Positions 8,224 through 14,981 of a DNA stretch of 32,506 bases are shown piece after piece. Source of the stretch: DATIJP01 sp964569185 (GTDB lineage Bacteria; Chlamydiota; Chlamydiia; Chlamydiales; Rhabdochlamydiaceae); the NCBI GenBank assembly GCA_964569185.1, contig CAZMTP010000012.1, positions 1 through 32,506 of the forward strand. Reading direction: 5' to 3'. The notes under the pieces are model-generated. The model ran no database searches. It had not been told where the DNA came from and worked only from the letters and a program-made list of their open reading frames with translations. The first letter of the stretch is position 1. Each line of letters starts with the position of its first letter. The position numbers and the translations under genes are program-made.

Positions 8224-8235
8224 AACTACAATCCT

Positions 8236-8574
8236 TTAAACCTGTTCCTCGATCGTATCGCCACTTTCCAGTGTCACGATTGCCTTTTTAAATCCTGCTT
8301 TAAGCCCTGGTCTTCCACGCATATTTTTTACTTTGGGTTTCACATTGATCACATTCACAGAAACCACTTTAATATTTTTCACTGCGTAGATCGCTTCGAC
8401 AGCTTCTGCAATTTCTTGCTTATTGGCTCTCGGGTCGACTAAGAACACATACTTAGGGGCATTACATTTTTGCACGGAAGGATTGCTCTTGCTGAACTGC
8501 AATTGACTGAGTACACGCGCCTTTTCTGTCACATAGCGAGTAAATACAATATCATAGGGGCTCTTCTTCAACAT
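8236..8574 (-). CDS. rplW: 50S ribosomal protein L23
   Basis: 112 residues. The pattern PYDIVFTRYVTEKA at the start, KYVFLVDPRANKQEIAEAVE in the middle and KNIKVVSVNVINVKPK followed by an Arg/Gly loop is typical of L23. L23 is the tunnel-exit protein that receives trigger factor, SRP and the translocon. A short insertion around residues 26-40 is larger than in the E. coli protein. It follows rplD by 3 nt. Confidence 0.95.
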   Translation of the reverse strand: MLKKSPYDIVFTRYVTEKARVLSQLQFSKSNPSVQKCNAPKYVFLVDPRANKQEIAEAVEAIYAVKNIKVVSVNVINVKPKVKNMRGRPGLKAGFKKAIVTLESGDTIEEQV

Positions 8575-8577
8575 AGG

Positions 8578-9228
8578 TTATTCCTTCCCTGTGAGTACTT
8601 TTAAAAAATTATCCAATGCCGGCTCAAGAACTACTAGATCTTGGGAAAGAAGAAGTTCATAACCATTGATATTGGGAACATGAAGACAATTTACTTTAGG
8701 GATATTCTGCAAACTTTTGAGAAAGTTTTGATAATCGACAGACTCATCATTTTCGTATAAGAAAAGCACCCGCTTCCCATTCAGGTTTAGATGCGACAAA
8801 AACTTAGCAGCATCTTTTGTTTTTGGTGCTTTAAACGCTTTATATTGCAACACATGCACGCAGTTTTCTTTGATTTTCTCTGCAATGAGATGACGGATTG
8901 CGAGCCGTTTCTCTTTTCGATTGATCCGCACATGCTGATCAAATTTCGGCTTCGGAGCAAACACACGTCCGCCCCCTTTATATTGAGGAGCTCCAAGGAA
9001 GCCTTGGCGGGCACGTCCAGTTCCTTTTTGAGGGTGAGGCTTCTTTTTTGAATGGTTCACCTCAGAGCGGCCTTTCGTATTTGCAGACCATTGACGTGCA
9101 TTGGCACGGATCGCCACAATGTAATCTTTGATCATTTGCAAATTGGCAGAAACATCCATCTGTTCATCTTCAACAGCAATCTCTCCTACCTCTTTGCCAG
9201 CTAATGAATATTTTTTAAGAAGCGCCAC
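8578..9228 (-). CDS. rplD: 50S ribosomal protein L4
   Basis: 216 residues, with the L4 core RQWSANTKGRSEVNHSKKKP and the internal loop GTGRARQGFLGAPQYKGGGR that reaches the tunnel constriction, then FAPKPKFDQHVRINRKEKRL. L4 builds the exit tunnel with L22, and in E. coli represses the S10 operon. The start is GTG (9228-9226) with an AGAGGA Shine-Dalgarno a few bases upstream. It lies between rplC and rplW. Confidence 0.97.
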   Translation of the reverse strand: MALLKKYSLAGKEVGEIAVEDEQMDVSANLQMIKDYIVAIRANARQWSANTKGRSEVNHSKKKPHPQKGTGRARQGFLGAPQYKGGGRVFAPKPKFDQHVRINRKEKRLAIRHLIAEKIKENCVHVLQYKAFKAPKTKDAAKFLSHLNLNGKRVLFLYENDESVDYQNFLKSLQNIPKVNCLHVPNINGYELLLSQDLVVLEPALDNFLKVLTGKE

Positions 9229-9241
9229 TGTTCCTCTTCAC

Positions 9242-9895
9242 TTATTTTTGCCCAGTCTTTTTCTTTGATTTTTTGATGTAAACAAAACCGTCTCGCGGCC
9301 CAGGAACAGATCCTTCGACAACAAGAAGCTGATTTTCTTTATCGATTTTCACCACTTTTAAATTTTCTGCCGTAACCCGCTTATGACCCATATGACCTGC
9401 CATTTTCTGACCAGGCAGCGTACGGCCGGGTGTCGATCTCATTCCTGTAGATCCTCCAGACCGGTGGCAGCGTGACGCACCATGGGATGCAGGACCTCCT
9501 GCAAAATGGTGCCTTTTAATCACCCCTTGAAATCCTTTTCCTTTGGAAGTGCCGACCACATCTACATAAGGGCTGCCCTCAAAATAATCGACTCCAATCT
9601 CTTGTCCCACTTCAAACTGCTCTTTGTCAGAAATGGCTGAATCTCTCAGTTTCAATCTCGGCTCTACTTTGGATTTTGCAAAATGGCCTTTCAATGGCTT
9701 AGTCACATTTTTAATGCGCGAAGCGGCGACTTTAACCCCTGCGAGCTGGACGGCAGCATGGCCCTCTTTTTCTACTGTTTTGACCTGTGTGACCACATTC
9801 GGCTCTGCCAAAATCACTGTGCAGACCACCAGATCACCTTTTTCATTGAAAAGGTGGGTCATGCCTTTTTTCCTGCCGATCAACTTTAGAGACAT
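9242..9895 (-). CDS. rplC: 50S ribosomal protein L3, first gene of the ribosomal block
   Basis: 217 residues from the ATG at 9895 (MSLKLIGRKKGMTHLFNEKG). An in-frame TTG at 9910 would add five residues, but the ATG places the start where L3 proteins usually begin. The centre shows VVGTSKGKGFQGVIKRHHFA and GASRCHRSGGSTGMRSTPGR, the extended loop that reaches the peptidyl-transferase centre, then GQKMAGHMG. L3 is an early 50S assembly protein. rpsJ (S10), which usually precedes rplC, is absent, as in Chlamydia. I did not find a convincing promoter in the ~115 bp upstream, so read-through from the membrane-protein genes is possible. Confidence 0.96.
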   Translation of the reverse strand: MSLKLIGRKKGMTHLFNEKGDLVVCTVILAEPNVVTQVKTVEKEGHAAVQLAGVKVAASRIKNVTKPLKGHFAKSKVEPRLKLRDSAISDKEQFEVGQEIGVDYFEGSPYVDVVGTSKGKGFQGVIKRHHFAGGPASHGASRCHRSGGSTGMRSTPGRTLPGQKMAGHMGHKRVTAENLKVVKIDKENQLLVVEGSVPGPRDGFVYIKKSKKKTGQK

Positions 9896-10011
9896 AAAAT
9901 CTTTTACCAATTGTTAGCGTAAACAGCTTAACCGAAGAGGCTATCAAAACCTGAGATTTTTGGACAATTAAATTTTGTGTGCGTTGCAAATTCCTCTATA
10001 AAAAAGATAAA

Positions 10012-10437
10012 TTACGAGGGAGATTTTCGCTTTGTTTTTTTAGGCTTGGGAGACTTGGCGGGGATCTCAATCGTCCCTGAAACATAAATTACTTTTTTGA
10101 AATTGATCTTCTTTCGGTCTGCCTGCTTGCCTATGCCCGCTGTTTGAAGTGCTTCTTTGAGCGTCACCCCAGGATGAAACTGATATTTGCCCGGGCAAGA
10201 AACGGCGCCCTGCAGGTCGATTTCAACCATTTTGGGCGTTTCAGAGACCCGGTCCCAGCCTGTAATGTCAGCTTTGGCGCGTAGGCGCACTATCCAAGAG
10301 ACGCAGCAGCAGACGAGGATGAGGCAAACAACAATGCCTACGGTGGCCCATTCAGGCAGTAGAAGCCCCGGTTTCGGCGGGGACTGGATCAAGTCTTTTT
10401 TGTATATCAAGGAAAGTATAGTAAGAAAAAAGTGCAA
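10012..10437 (-). CDS. One-TM membrane protein with a C-terminal SLBB-like beta-grasp domain
   Basis: 141 residues if read from the TTG at 10437. One strong TM segment (EWATVGIVVCLILVCCCVSW, about residues 29-48) is followed by a soluble part that fits the SLBB/ComEA-N pattern: VEIDLQGAVSCPGKYQFHPG, TLKEALQTAGI, ADRKKINFKKVIYVSG and a closing IEIPAKSP. SLBB domains bind glycans or other ligands in polysaccharide-export and competence proteins; the ligand here is unknown. The end is a Lys/Pro-rich tail. There is no ATG before residue 70. Possible starts are TTG (10437, 10410, 10392) or CTG (10359), all inside the end of the upstream gene and without a good Shine-Dalgarno, so the true start is unclear. 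A frameshift product with the upstream gene is a real alternative. Confidence 0.6.
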   Translation of the reverse strand: MHFFLTILSLIYKKDLIQSPPKPGLLLPEWATVGIVVCLILVCCCVSWIVRLRAKADITGWDRVSETPKMVEIDLQGAVSCPGKYQFHPGVTLKEALQTAGIGKQADRKKINFKKVIYVSGTIEIPAKSPKPKKTKRKSPS

Positions 10438-10921
10438 TTAAAGAAAAGAATAAGAACATGGAAGCGCCATCGCTCACTACAATCATAGCAGATGTCTTAA
10501 TGACGAGTGAAAGCAGAGTGGTCACGTAGTAGGTCACACATGCCGCATTATAAATAAACCAGAGCGCTGCTTTTGTCTTCTCTTTTTTAGTGGTTTGTAA
10601 CTGCATTTTGTGAAAGGCAGCATGGCTATCAACTCCAAAAACAATAGACCGCACTGCAAGACTGATCGGCCCTAAAATAGGAAGGAGTCTCCCTAAATCG
10701 ATCCATTGCACACGTTGCATCCACGCCAAGGTGTATGATGCAGAAGAGCACACCCTGATAACGGACAAAAAAAGATGATTTCTAAGCGATGAAATTTTTT
10801 CTTTAGTCTCAGTAAGCGGATTGGCTGTTGACCATGCTTTTTTAGCATCACCAAAACTAATTAGCTCGCTAGCGAAACAGATCCCCCAAAAAGAGCCGGT
10901 AATTTTATCAATGAGTTCCAT
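10352..10921 (-). CDS. Inc-like membrane protein (third of the cluster)
   Basis: 189 residues from ATG 10921. The first ~110 residues are mixed, with a moderately hydrophobic helix (LLPILGPISLAVRSIVFGV, 79-97). After a Lys/Thr-rich linker come two adjacent hydrophobic segments (about 118-140 and 152-171) separated by about ten residues, the bilobed pattern seen in chlamydial Inc proteins. There is no signal peptide, which fits type III secretion substrates. No Shine-Dalgarno is seen; a candidate promoter lies just upstream. The last 86 nt overlap the SLBB-like frame in the +1 frame, so the C terminus may not be as simple as it looks. It could instead be an ordinary inner-membrane protein. Function is inferred from architecture and position. 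Confidence 0.65.
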   Translation of the reverse strand: MELIDKITGSFWGICFASELISFGDAKKAWSTANPLTETKEKISSLRNHLFLSVIRVCSSASYTLAWMQRVQWIDLGRLLPILGPISLAVRSIVFGVDSHAAFHKMQLQTTKKEKTKAALWFIYNAACVTYYVTTLLSLVIKTSAMIVVSDGASMFLFFSLIALFSYYTFLDIQKRLDPVPAETGASTA

Positions 10922-10931
10922 TTAAGAGAAG

Positions 10932-10960
10932 AGTATAAATCAGGGAAATTTAAAGGTAAA
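10932..10960 (-). promoter_or_regulatory. Candidate promoter for the third Inc-like gene
   Basis: On the minus strand TTTACC (10955-10960), 17 nt and TATACT (10932-10937) precede the ATG at 10921. The -10 box ends only ten bases from the ATG, so a transcript from it would be nearly leaderless, which agrees with the lack of a Shine-Dalgarno. The -35 match is weak. Confidence 0.3.
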
Positions 10961-10973
10961 AAAGAAAAAGGTT

Positions 10974-11720
10974 CTAGCCGGGTATACTTCCTATTGGATA
11001 GGCCCTCTCGTAAACCCCGCCGATAATGCTCGTTACAACATAGATCATACTCAATGAAAGGATCGTAAAGACAAGCTGCTGCAGGAGCGCAGCATAAAAG
11101 ATACCTAGTAGAAGAATCACTGCCAAAGCCACCGAACTGGTATACTTAGCGACTCTAAGACATTTAGCAGTTAAGTCTCCTTTGTTTTCCGTCCATGTTT
11201 CCACCAGTGTCTGGCCATCGGTCAAAATTGTGGTGACCTGGCACACTCCGTTAATACCCGGAACACTGTTTTTAAAATTAAAGATCTTTGAAGAATGCAA
11301 TCCAAGCGCTGCCTGTGTTCCGCTATTGAGGATATTCCAAAACTCGTACCAGACTTTTGTAGCCTTTTGAAAATTGCCCGGATCGCCTGCAGGGGCCTGT
11401 TCCCAATAGAACCACTCTTTTTTTAAATCACTGACATTTTTAAAAAGTTTAGGAAGGCTCAAAGCAGCGACGCACTTGCTAGCGCCTTCGTTGACTCTAG
11501 CCAACACTGCTTGAACAGCATCACTTACTGGGAGGCAGGAGAGATATCCTGTGAATGTCTCAGCAACACGGAAAAAATCGGGGGCATCCCCTGGATTGAA
11601 ATGATCCGCGAGATAGTCGAACCAACTCTTTTGATATTCGGGTTTTTCAGGCGGTTTTTCACTTGCCTTAAAATCAAAATCAAACTCGAAAGTTAATTTT
11701 GCTGGCTCTACTTTATTCAT
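10974..11720 (-). CDS. Inc-like membrane protein (second of the cluster)
   Basis: 248 residues. The first ~190 residues are soluble, with an acidic/Pro-rich start (FEFDFDFKASEKPPEKPEY) and several amphipathic helices. Residues about 194-236 form a bilobed hydrophobic hairpin (VALAVILLLGIFYAALL, then LVFTILSLSMIYVVTSIIG), and a short tail ends the protein. No signal peptide is present. This is the layout of chlamydial inclusion membrane proteins, with the hydrophobic hairpin at the C-terminal end. A region around 147-175 (SVPGINGVCQVTTILTDG) can be lined up with a similar stretch in the gene downstream. It starts 7 nt after the first gene of the cluster with an AAGAG-like ribosome-binding site. 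The specific role is unknown. Confidence 0.7.
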   Translation of the reverse strand: MNKVEPAKLTFEFDFDFKASEKPPEKPEYQKSWFDYLADHFNPGDAPDFFRVAETFTGYLSCLPVSDAVQAVLARVNEGASKCVAALSLPKLFKNVSDLKKEWFYWEQAPAGDPGNFQKATKVWYEFWNILNSGTQAALGLHSSKIFNFKNSVPGINGVCQVTTILTDGQTLVETWTENKGDLTAKCLRVAKYTSSVALAVILLLGIFYAALLQQLVFTILSLSMIYVVTSIIGGVYERAYPIGSIPG

Positions 11721-11727
11721 AAGCTCT

Positions 11728-12585
11728 TTATGCTACTGCGGGTATTCGAGCGCCCCATTTCTCACTGTAGTAACCGAGGATAGCAAACACAAGCGCACTT
11801 GTGGCTGCTGCTGTTGTCGCAATAGGAGGCACCACAATTCCAAAAATGAAAATAGCAGTGAGTAAAATACCTAATGCAATATAAGAAATTGCATTGGCTC
11901 TATCATACCACTGCTTGTTTAGTGTCACTCGTTTCTCTTCTATTTTATCAGCTTTCTCAGCTCTATCTTTTTCAGTGGATTCAGGGAGACTTGAAAGGTC
12001 CGTTTCTTGGGCTGTCTTGTATTTGCCATGAGCAACGCGCGCCTTCTCTGCAAATACGGTAACCATGACCGGGCCATTGACCTTTTTGGCAAAATTCATG
12101 ATACGCGCAGGAACTTTTGCAATGTTTTGCATCTCAAGAAGCTCCATAGAATCAAGCGCAGGGCTAACACAATCTAAGAGCTTAAATGTCGCCTCTCTCA
12201 CACGTCCCCAATTTTTAGATACGACTTCCTTTACCCCTTCCTTTACTGTTTCAACTGAGAAATTTTGTGGTGTCAAATGGGTAGTGATTGCTTTAAAACT
12301 AAGATTTGACCAGGCCTTCTCGATAGCAACACCTGCACCCCATACCTTCTTAGGAAGCTCTCTAAATCCACCATCAAACAATTTAAGAGCTGTAGCTGTC
12401 CCGCGAATCTTAGCTGGAGTGGATGTAGGATCAAACTTTTTTCCTTGGAAAAATTCAATCCAGGTTGTCCCGTACATCAAAATTTTGAGACCATGAGCGG
12501 GTTTATCATAAACCCATTCAGCTAATGTTTGAACAAAATCCCGTCTTGGGGCACCAGTTACTTGAGATACATCTGCACCACTCAT
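11728..12585 (-). CDS. Inc-like membrane protein at the CapA/Cap1 locus (first of the cluster)
   Basis: 285 residues. A soluble N-terminal domain of ~185 residues is followed by a charged, probably helical linker (about 195-225, Glu/Lys-rich). A bilobed hydrophobic segment comes next (about 232-252 and 255-272, with a VVPP turn between the lobes) and then a 13-residue tail. No signal peptide is seen. The gene sits between fmt and the rplC end, where C. trachomatis carries CT529 (CapA/Cap1), an inclusion membrane protein, and its size is close to what I recall for that protein. It has a clear AGAGAGG Shine-Dalgarno and its own candidate promoter. Homology to CapA is inferred from place and shape, not from a sequence match. 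Confidence 0.75.
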   Translation of the reverse strand: MSGADVSQVTGAPRRDFVQTLAEWVYDKPAHGLKILMYGTTWIEFFQGKKFDPTSTPAKIRGTATALKLFDGGFRELPKKVWGAGVAIEKAWSNLSFKAITTHLTPQNFSVETVKEGVKEVVSKNWGRVREATFKLLDCVSPALDSMELLEMQNIAKVPARIMNFAKKVNGPVMVTVFAEKARVAHGKYKTAQETDLSSLPESTEKDRAEKADKIEEKRVTLNKQWYDRANAISYIALGILLTAIFIFGIVVPPIATTAAATSALVFAILGYYSEKWGARIPAVA

Positions 12586-12617
12586 AAAACCTCTCTATTA
12601 ATAATAAATAAGCCAGT

Positions 12618-12646
12618 AGCATATCCAGAAAGCAGATTTTTAACAA
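12618..12646 (-). promoter_or_regulatory. Candidate sigma-70/66-type promoter of the Inc-like cluster
   Basis: On the minus strand TTGTTA (12641-12646), a 17-nt spacer and TATGCT (12618-12623) lie in the 73-bp gap between the fmt stop and the first Inc-like ATG at 12585. The predicted start point would be near 12611, giving a leader of about 25 nt that contains the AGAGAGG ribosome-binding site. This would uncouple the cluster from the lpxC-fabZ-lpxA-fmt genes upstream. Confidence 0.5.
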
Positions 12647-12658
12647 TCGAATAAAAAT

Positions 12659-13600
12659 TTAAATCACCAAAGCAGGCGCTTTTTTTGTGCCAATATAGAA
12701 ATCTTTAATAGGTAAACTTTTTTTTCCTTCGAGCTGAACCTCGAGAAGATTTAAACCATTTTTTTGACACGCCACCACCCATCCTTTTTCTGAAAAAGAG
12801 AGGGTTTCTCCAGGATGTCCATAAATATTTTGAATCAGTTGTGCGCGCTTAATTTTTAATCTTTTTTGCTCATCCCCCATTTTCACTAAACACCAAGCCC
12901 CAGGAGCAGGCGACAGAGCGCGGATCAGATTATGAATCTGATGGGCCGGGCGATTCCACTCAATTTTCTCTTCTTCTGGCATGATTTTCGGAGCAAAGGT
13001 GGCTTCTGCATGATTTTGCTCTATTTTTTCTGCGCTCCCTGCCTCAATTTTTTGGATCACTTCTAGCACGGTTGGGCAGGCCAAGCTGCATAATTTTTCT
13101 TCTAATTCTCCAAAAACCATCTCTTCGCACACAGCAATTTTTGCCATTTTGTAAATCGCGCCTGCATCCATCTGCGCAGCGACATCGATGATAGTCACGC
13201 CTGTCTCTTTCACACCGTCCATCAAGGATCTTTGCATGGGGGCAGCACCTCGGTATTTTGGCAGCAAGCTGGCATGCACATTAATGGAGCCTTTCGTAGG
13301 CACATCTAATAAGTTCTTTTTTAAGATTTCTCCAAAAGCGACCACTACAAATAGATCGGGATGGAAACTCTTTAAGATTTCGACAAAGTCAGGGGCTGAT
13401 GCTTTTACAGGTTCAAAAATAGGAATTTGAGGGAAATGGGTTTGAGCCAATTCTTTTACAGCAGAGGGCAGCATTTTGAGTGTTCTGCCTCGAGGCTTTT
13501 CGGGCCTTGTCACAATGGCCACGATTTCCACCTTTTTTTCCACTAAGTATTGCAGCACTTTCGCCGCAAATGGCGGGGTCCCAAAATAAACAATTCTCAT
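12659..13600 (-). CDS. fmt: Methionyl-tRNA formyltransferase
   Basis: 313 residues, typical length. It transfers a formyl group from 10-formyl-tetrahydrofolate to initiator Met-tRNA. The N-terminal formyltransferase fold shows MRIVYFGTPPFAAKVL, NVHASLLPKYRGAAPMQ (Asn107, His109) and IDVAAQMDAGAIY (Asp145), which correspond to the catalytic Asn/His/Asp of the E. coli enzyme. The basic loop after TRPEKPRGRT and the C-terminal OB-like domain are present. It follows lpxA by 24 nt in the order known from Chlamydia (fmt-lpxA-fabZ-lpxC). Confidence 0.96.
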   Translation of the reverse strand: MRIVYFGTPPFAAKVLQYLVEKKVEIVAIVTRPEKPRGRTLKMLPSAVKELAQTHFPQIPIFEPVKASAPDFVEILKSFHPDLFVVVAFGEILKKNLLDVPTKGSINVHASLLPKYRGAAPMQRSLMDGVKETGVTIIDVAAQMDAGAIYKMAKIAVCEEMVFGELEEKLCSLACPTVLEVIQKIEAGSAEKIEQNHAEATFAPKIMPEEEKIEWNRPAHQIHNLIRALSPAPGAWCLVKMGDEQKRLKIKRAQLIQNIYGHPGETLSFSEKGWVVACQKNGLNLLEVQLEGKKSLPIKDFYIGTKKAPALVI

Positions 13601-13624
13601 AAATTAAGACGAATTTCTAATTTT

Positions 13625-14491
13625 TTATCTGGAACTTTTGACTTCTTCGACTTCTTCAAGGAGCTCTTCGTACTCTGAGTAGTCCTCCTGGAGATCATTA
13701 GAAACACCCTGGAAGCCAATCAGTCCACGTCGAGAGTTGCGGCAAAAATCAATCCAATGCTGCACATGAGGATTCATTTCTACCTCTTTTTCAATCAGAT
13801 TTAGCGCTTCATCTACATGGAGCCCTGCGCGATAGGTATAGCGGAACGCTTGCGTGAGCGCTTTGCGCACTTCAAAGGGAAATCCATGTCTTTTAAGGCC
13901 TACTAAATTAAGCCCACCTAACTTGTAAGGAGAGCCTGCACCGATGGTATAGGGAGGCACATCATGTGTGATCCGACTAAAGCCGCCCACCATGGAATAA
14001 CAGCCAATCCGCGAAAATTGATGCACCGGCGTCATGCCCCCAATGATCGCATAATCTTCCACTGTCACATGGCCTGCAAGATTGGCATTATTGACCATGA
14101 TCACGCGATTTCCAATTTCACAATTATGGGCCACATGGCAATAGGCCATGATCAAACAATGGTCTCCAATTTTAACAACAGAATTTTCCTGACAGGAAGA
14201 ATTAATAGTGGTGAATTCCCGAATTTCACAATATTTTCCAATCACAACAAAGGTCTTTTCGCCTCTGTACTTTAGATCTTGCGTTTTTGTTCCGATACTT
14301 GCAGAGGGCCAAATGACCGTACCTTCACCGATTGTTGTATAGCCATCAATGTAGGCATGTGATTTAACCACCACATTGTCTTCTAAAGTGACTGTCCCTT
14401 TAACAACAGCATAGGCTTCGACGGTGACGTTTTTACCAATCTTAGCGCCGGGCTCTATGACTGCTGCTGGATGAATATTTGATTTTGCCAT
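13625..14491 (-). CDS. lpxA: Acyl-ACP--UDP-N-acetylglucosamine O-acyltransferase
   Basis: 288 residues. It carries out the first step of lipid A synthesis, the acylation of UDP-GlcNAc at O-3, in the cytoplasm. The first ~180 residues are hexapeptide repeats forming a left-handed beta helix. The VAHNCEIGN motif holds His122, equivalent to catalytic His125 of E. coli, and GGMTPVHQFSRIG follows. The helical C-terminal domain spans about 190-270, and the last ~15 residues are Glu-rich. It lies 22 nt downstream of fabZ and together with lpxC indicates an intact lipid A pathway entry. Confidence 0.96.
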   Translation of the reverse strand: MAKSNIHPAAVIEPGAKIGKNVTVEAYAVVKGTVTLEDNVVVKSHAYIDGYTTIGEGTVIWPSASIGTKTQDLKYRGEKTFVVIGKYCEIREFTTINSSCQENSVVKIGDHCLIMAYCHVAHNCEIGNRVIMVNNANLAGHVTVEDYAIIGGMTPVHQFSRIGCYSMVGGFSRITHDVPPYTIGAGSPYKLGGLNLVGLKRHGFPFEVRKALTQAFRYTYRAGLHVDEALNLIEKEVEMNPHVQHWIDFCRNSRRGLIGFQGVSNDLQEDYSEYEELLEEVEEVKSSR

Positions 14492-14513
14492 GAGATCTCA
14501 ATTTTTTTTCTAA

Positions 14514-14981
14514 TTATAATTGCTCTTTATCAAGAAGAGCAAATCCAATTTCTGCCTCTACAGCCAGTTGCTGGTTCACAAGTGCTTTGGCTTGGATTTT
14601 ACCACCTTTACTACTCAAATGTTGCCCTGTTGCATGGAGCATCAACACATCTCCAGGAACCACCGGTCTTCGAAACTTAGCATTATTAATATTCAATAAA
14701 ACCGCAATTTTGTGGCTCTGCCCTTTCTGATGCACTAAAATGCCCCCTGCCTGCGCCAACGCTTCAAGCACAAGGACTCCAGGCATGATAGGAACTCCAG
14801 GAAAATGGCCTTGAAAAAACTGTTCGTTTGCGGTCACATTTTTCTGACCAATAATCGTATTTTCCTCAAGATCAAGATGAATCACACGGTCCACAAGTAA
14901 AAAAGGATACCGGTGAGGTAAAATCTTAGAAATCTCCTTGAGGCTTAATATCACAGGTTCTTTCGTCGTATTTAAGCTCAT
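14514..14981 (-). CDS. fabZ: 3-hydroxyacyl-ACP dehydratase
   Basis: 155 residues with the hot-dog fold landmarks HRYPFLLVDRV and GHFPGVPIMPGVLVLEALAQ, including the catalytic His59 and Glu73. It dehydrates 3-hydroxyacyl-ACP in type II fatty-acid elongation, competing with LpxA for the same substrate, which explains their shared operon. Its ATG overlaps the lpxC stop by 4 nt (ATGA), so translation is probably coupled. Confidence 0.96.
   Translation of the reverse strand: MSLNTTKEPVILSLKEISKILPHRYPFLLVDRVIHLDLEENTIIGQKNVTANEQFFQGHFPGVPIMPGVLVLEALAQAGGILVHQKGQSHKIAVLLNINNAKFRRPVVPGDVLMLHATGQHLSSKGGKIQAKALVNQQLAVEAEIGFALLDKEQL

Noticed and set aside
9895..9910. Upstream TTG start for rplC adding five residues
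   Set aside because: L3 proteins normally begin at the MSLKLIGRKKGM position, and the TTG has no better ribosome-binding site than the ATG.
9896..10011. Promoter for rplC and the ribosomal block
   Set aside because: Several TTG-type -35 boxes (TTGTCC, TTGATA, TTGCAA on the minus strand) occur, but none has an acceptable -10 box at 16-18 nt, so I make no call.
12065..12496. 143-residue plus-strand frame inside the first Inc-like gene
   Set aside because: The minus-strand frame is longer, has a promoter, a Shine-Dalgarno and a sensible membrane-protein layout; the plus frame has none of these.
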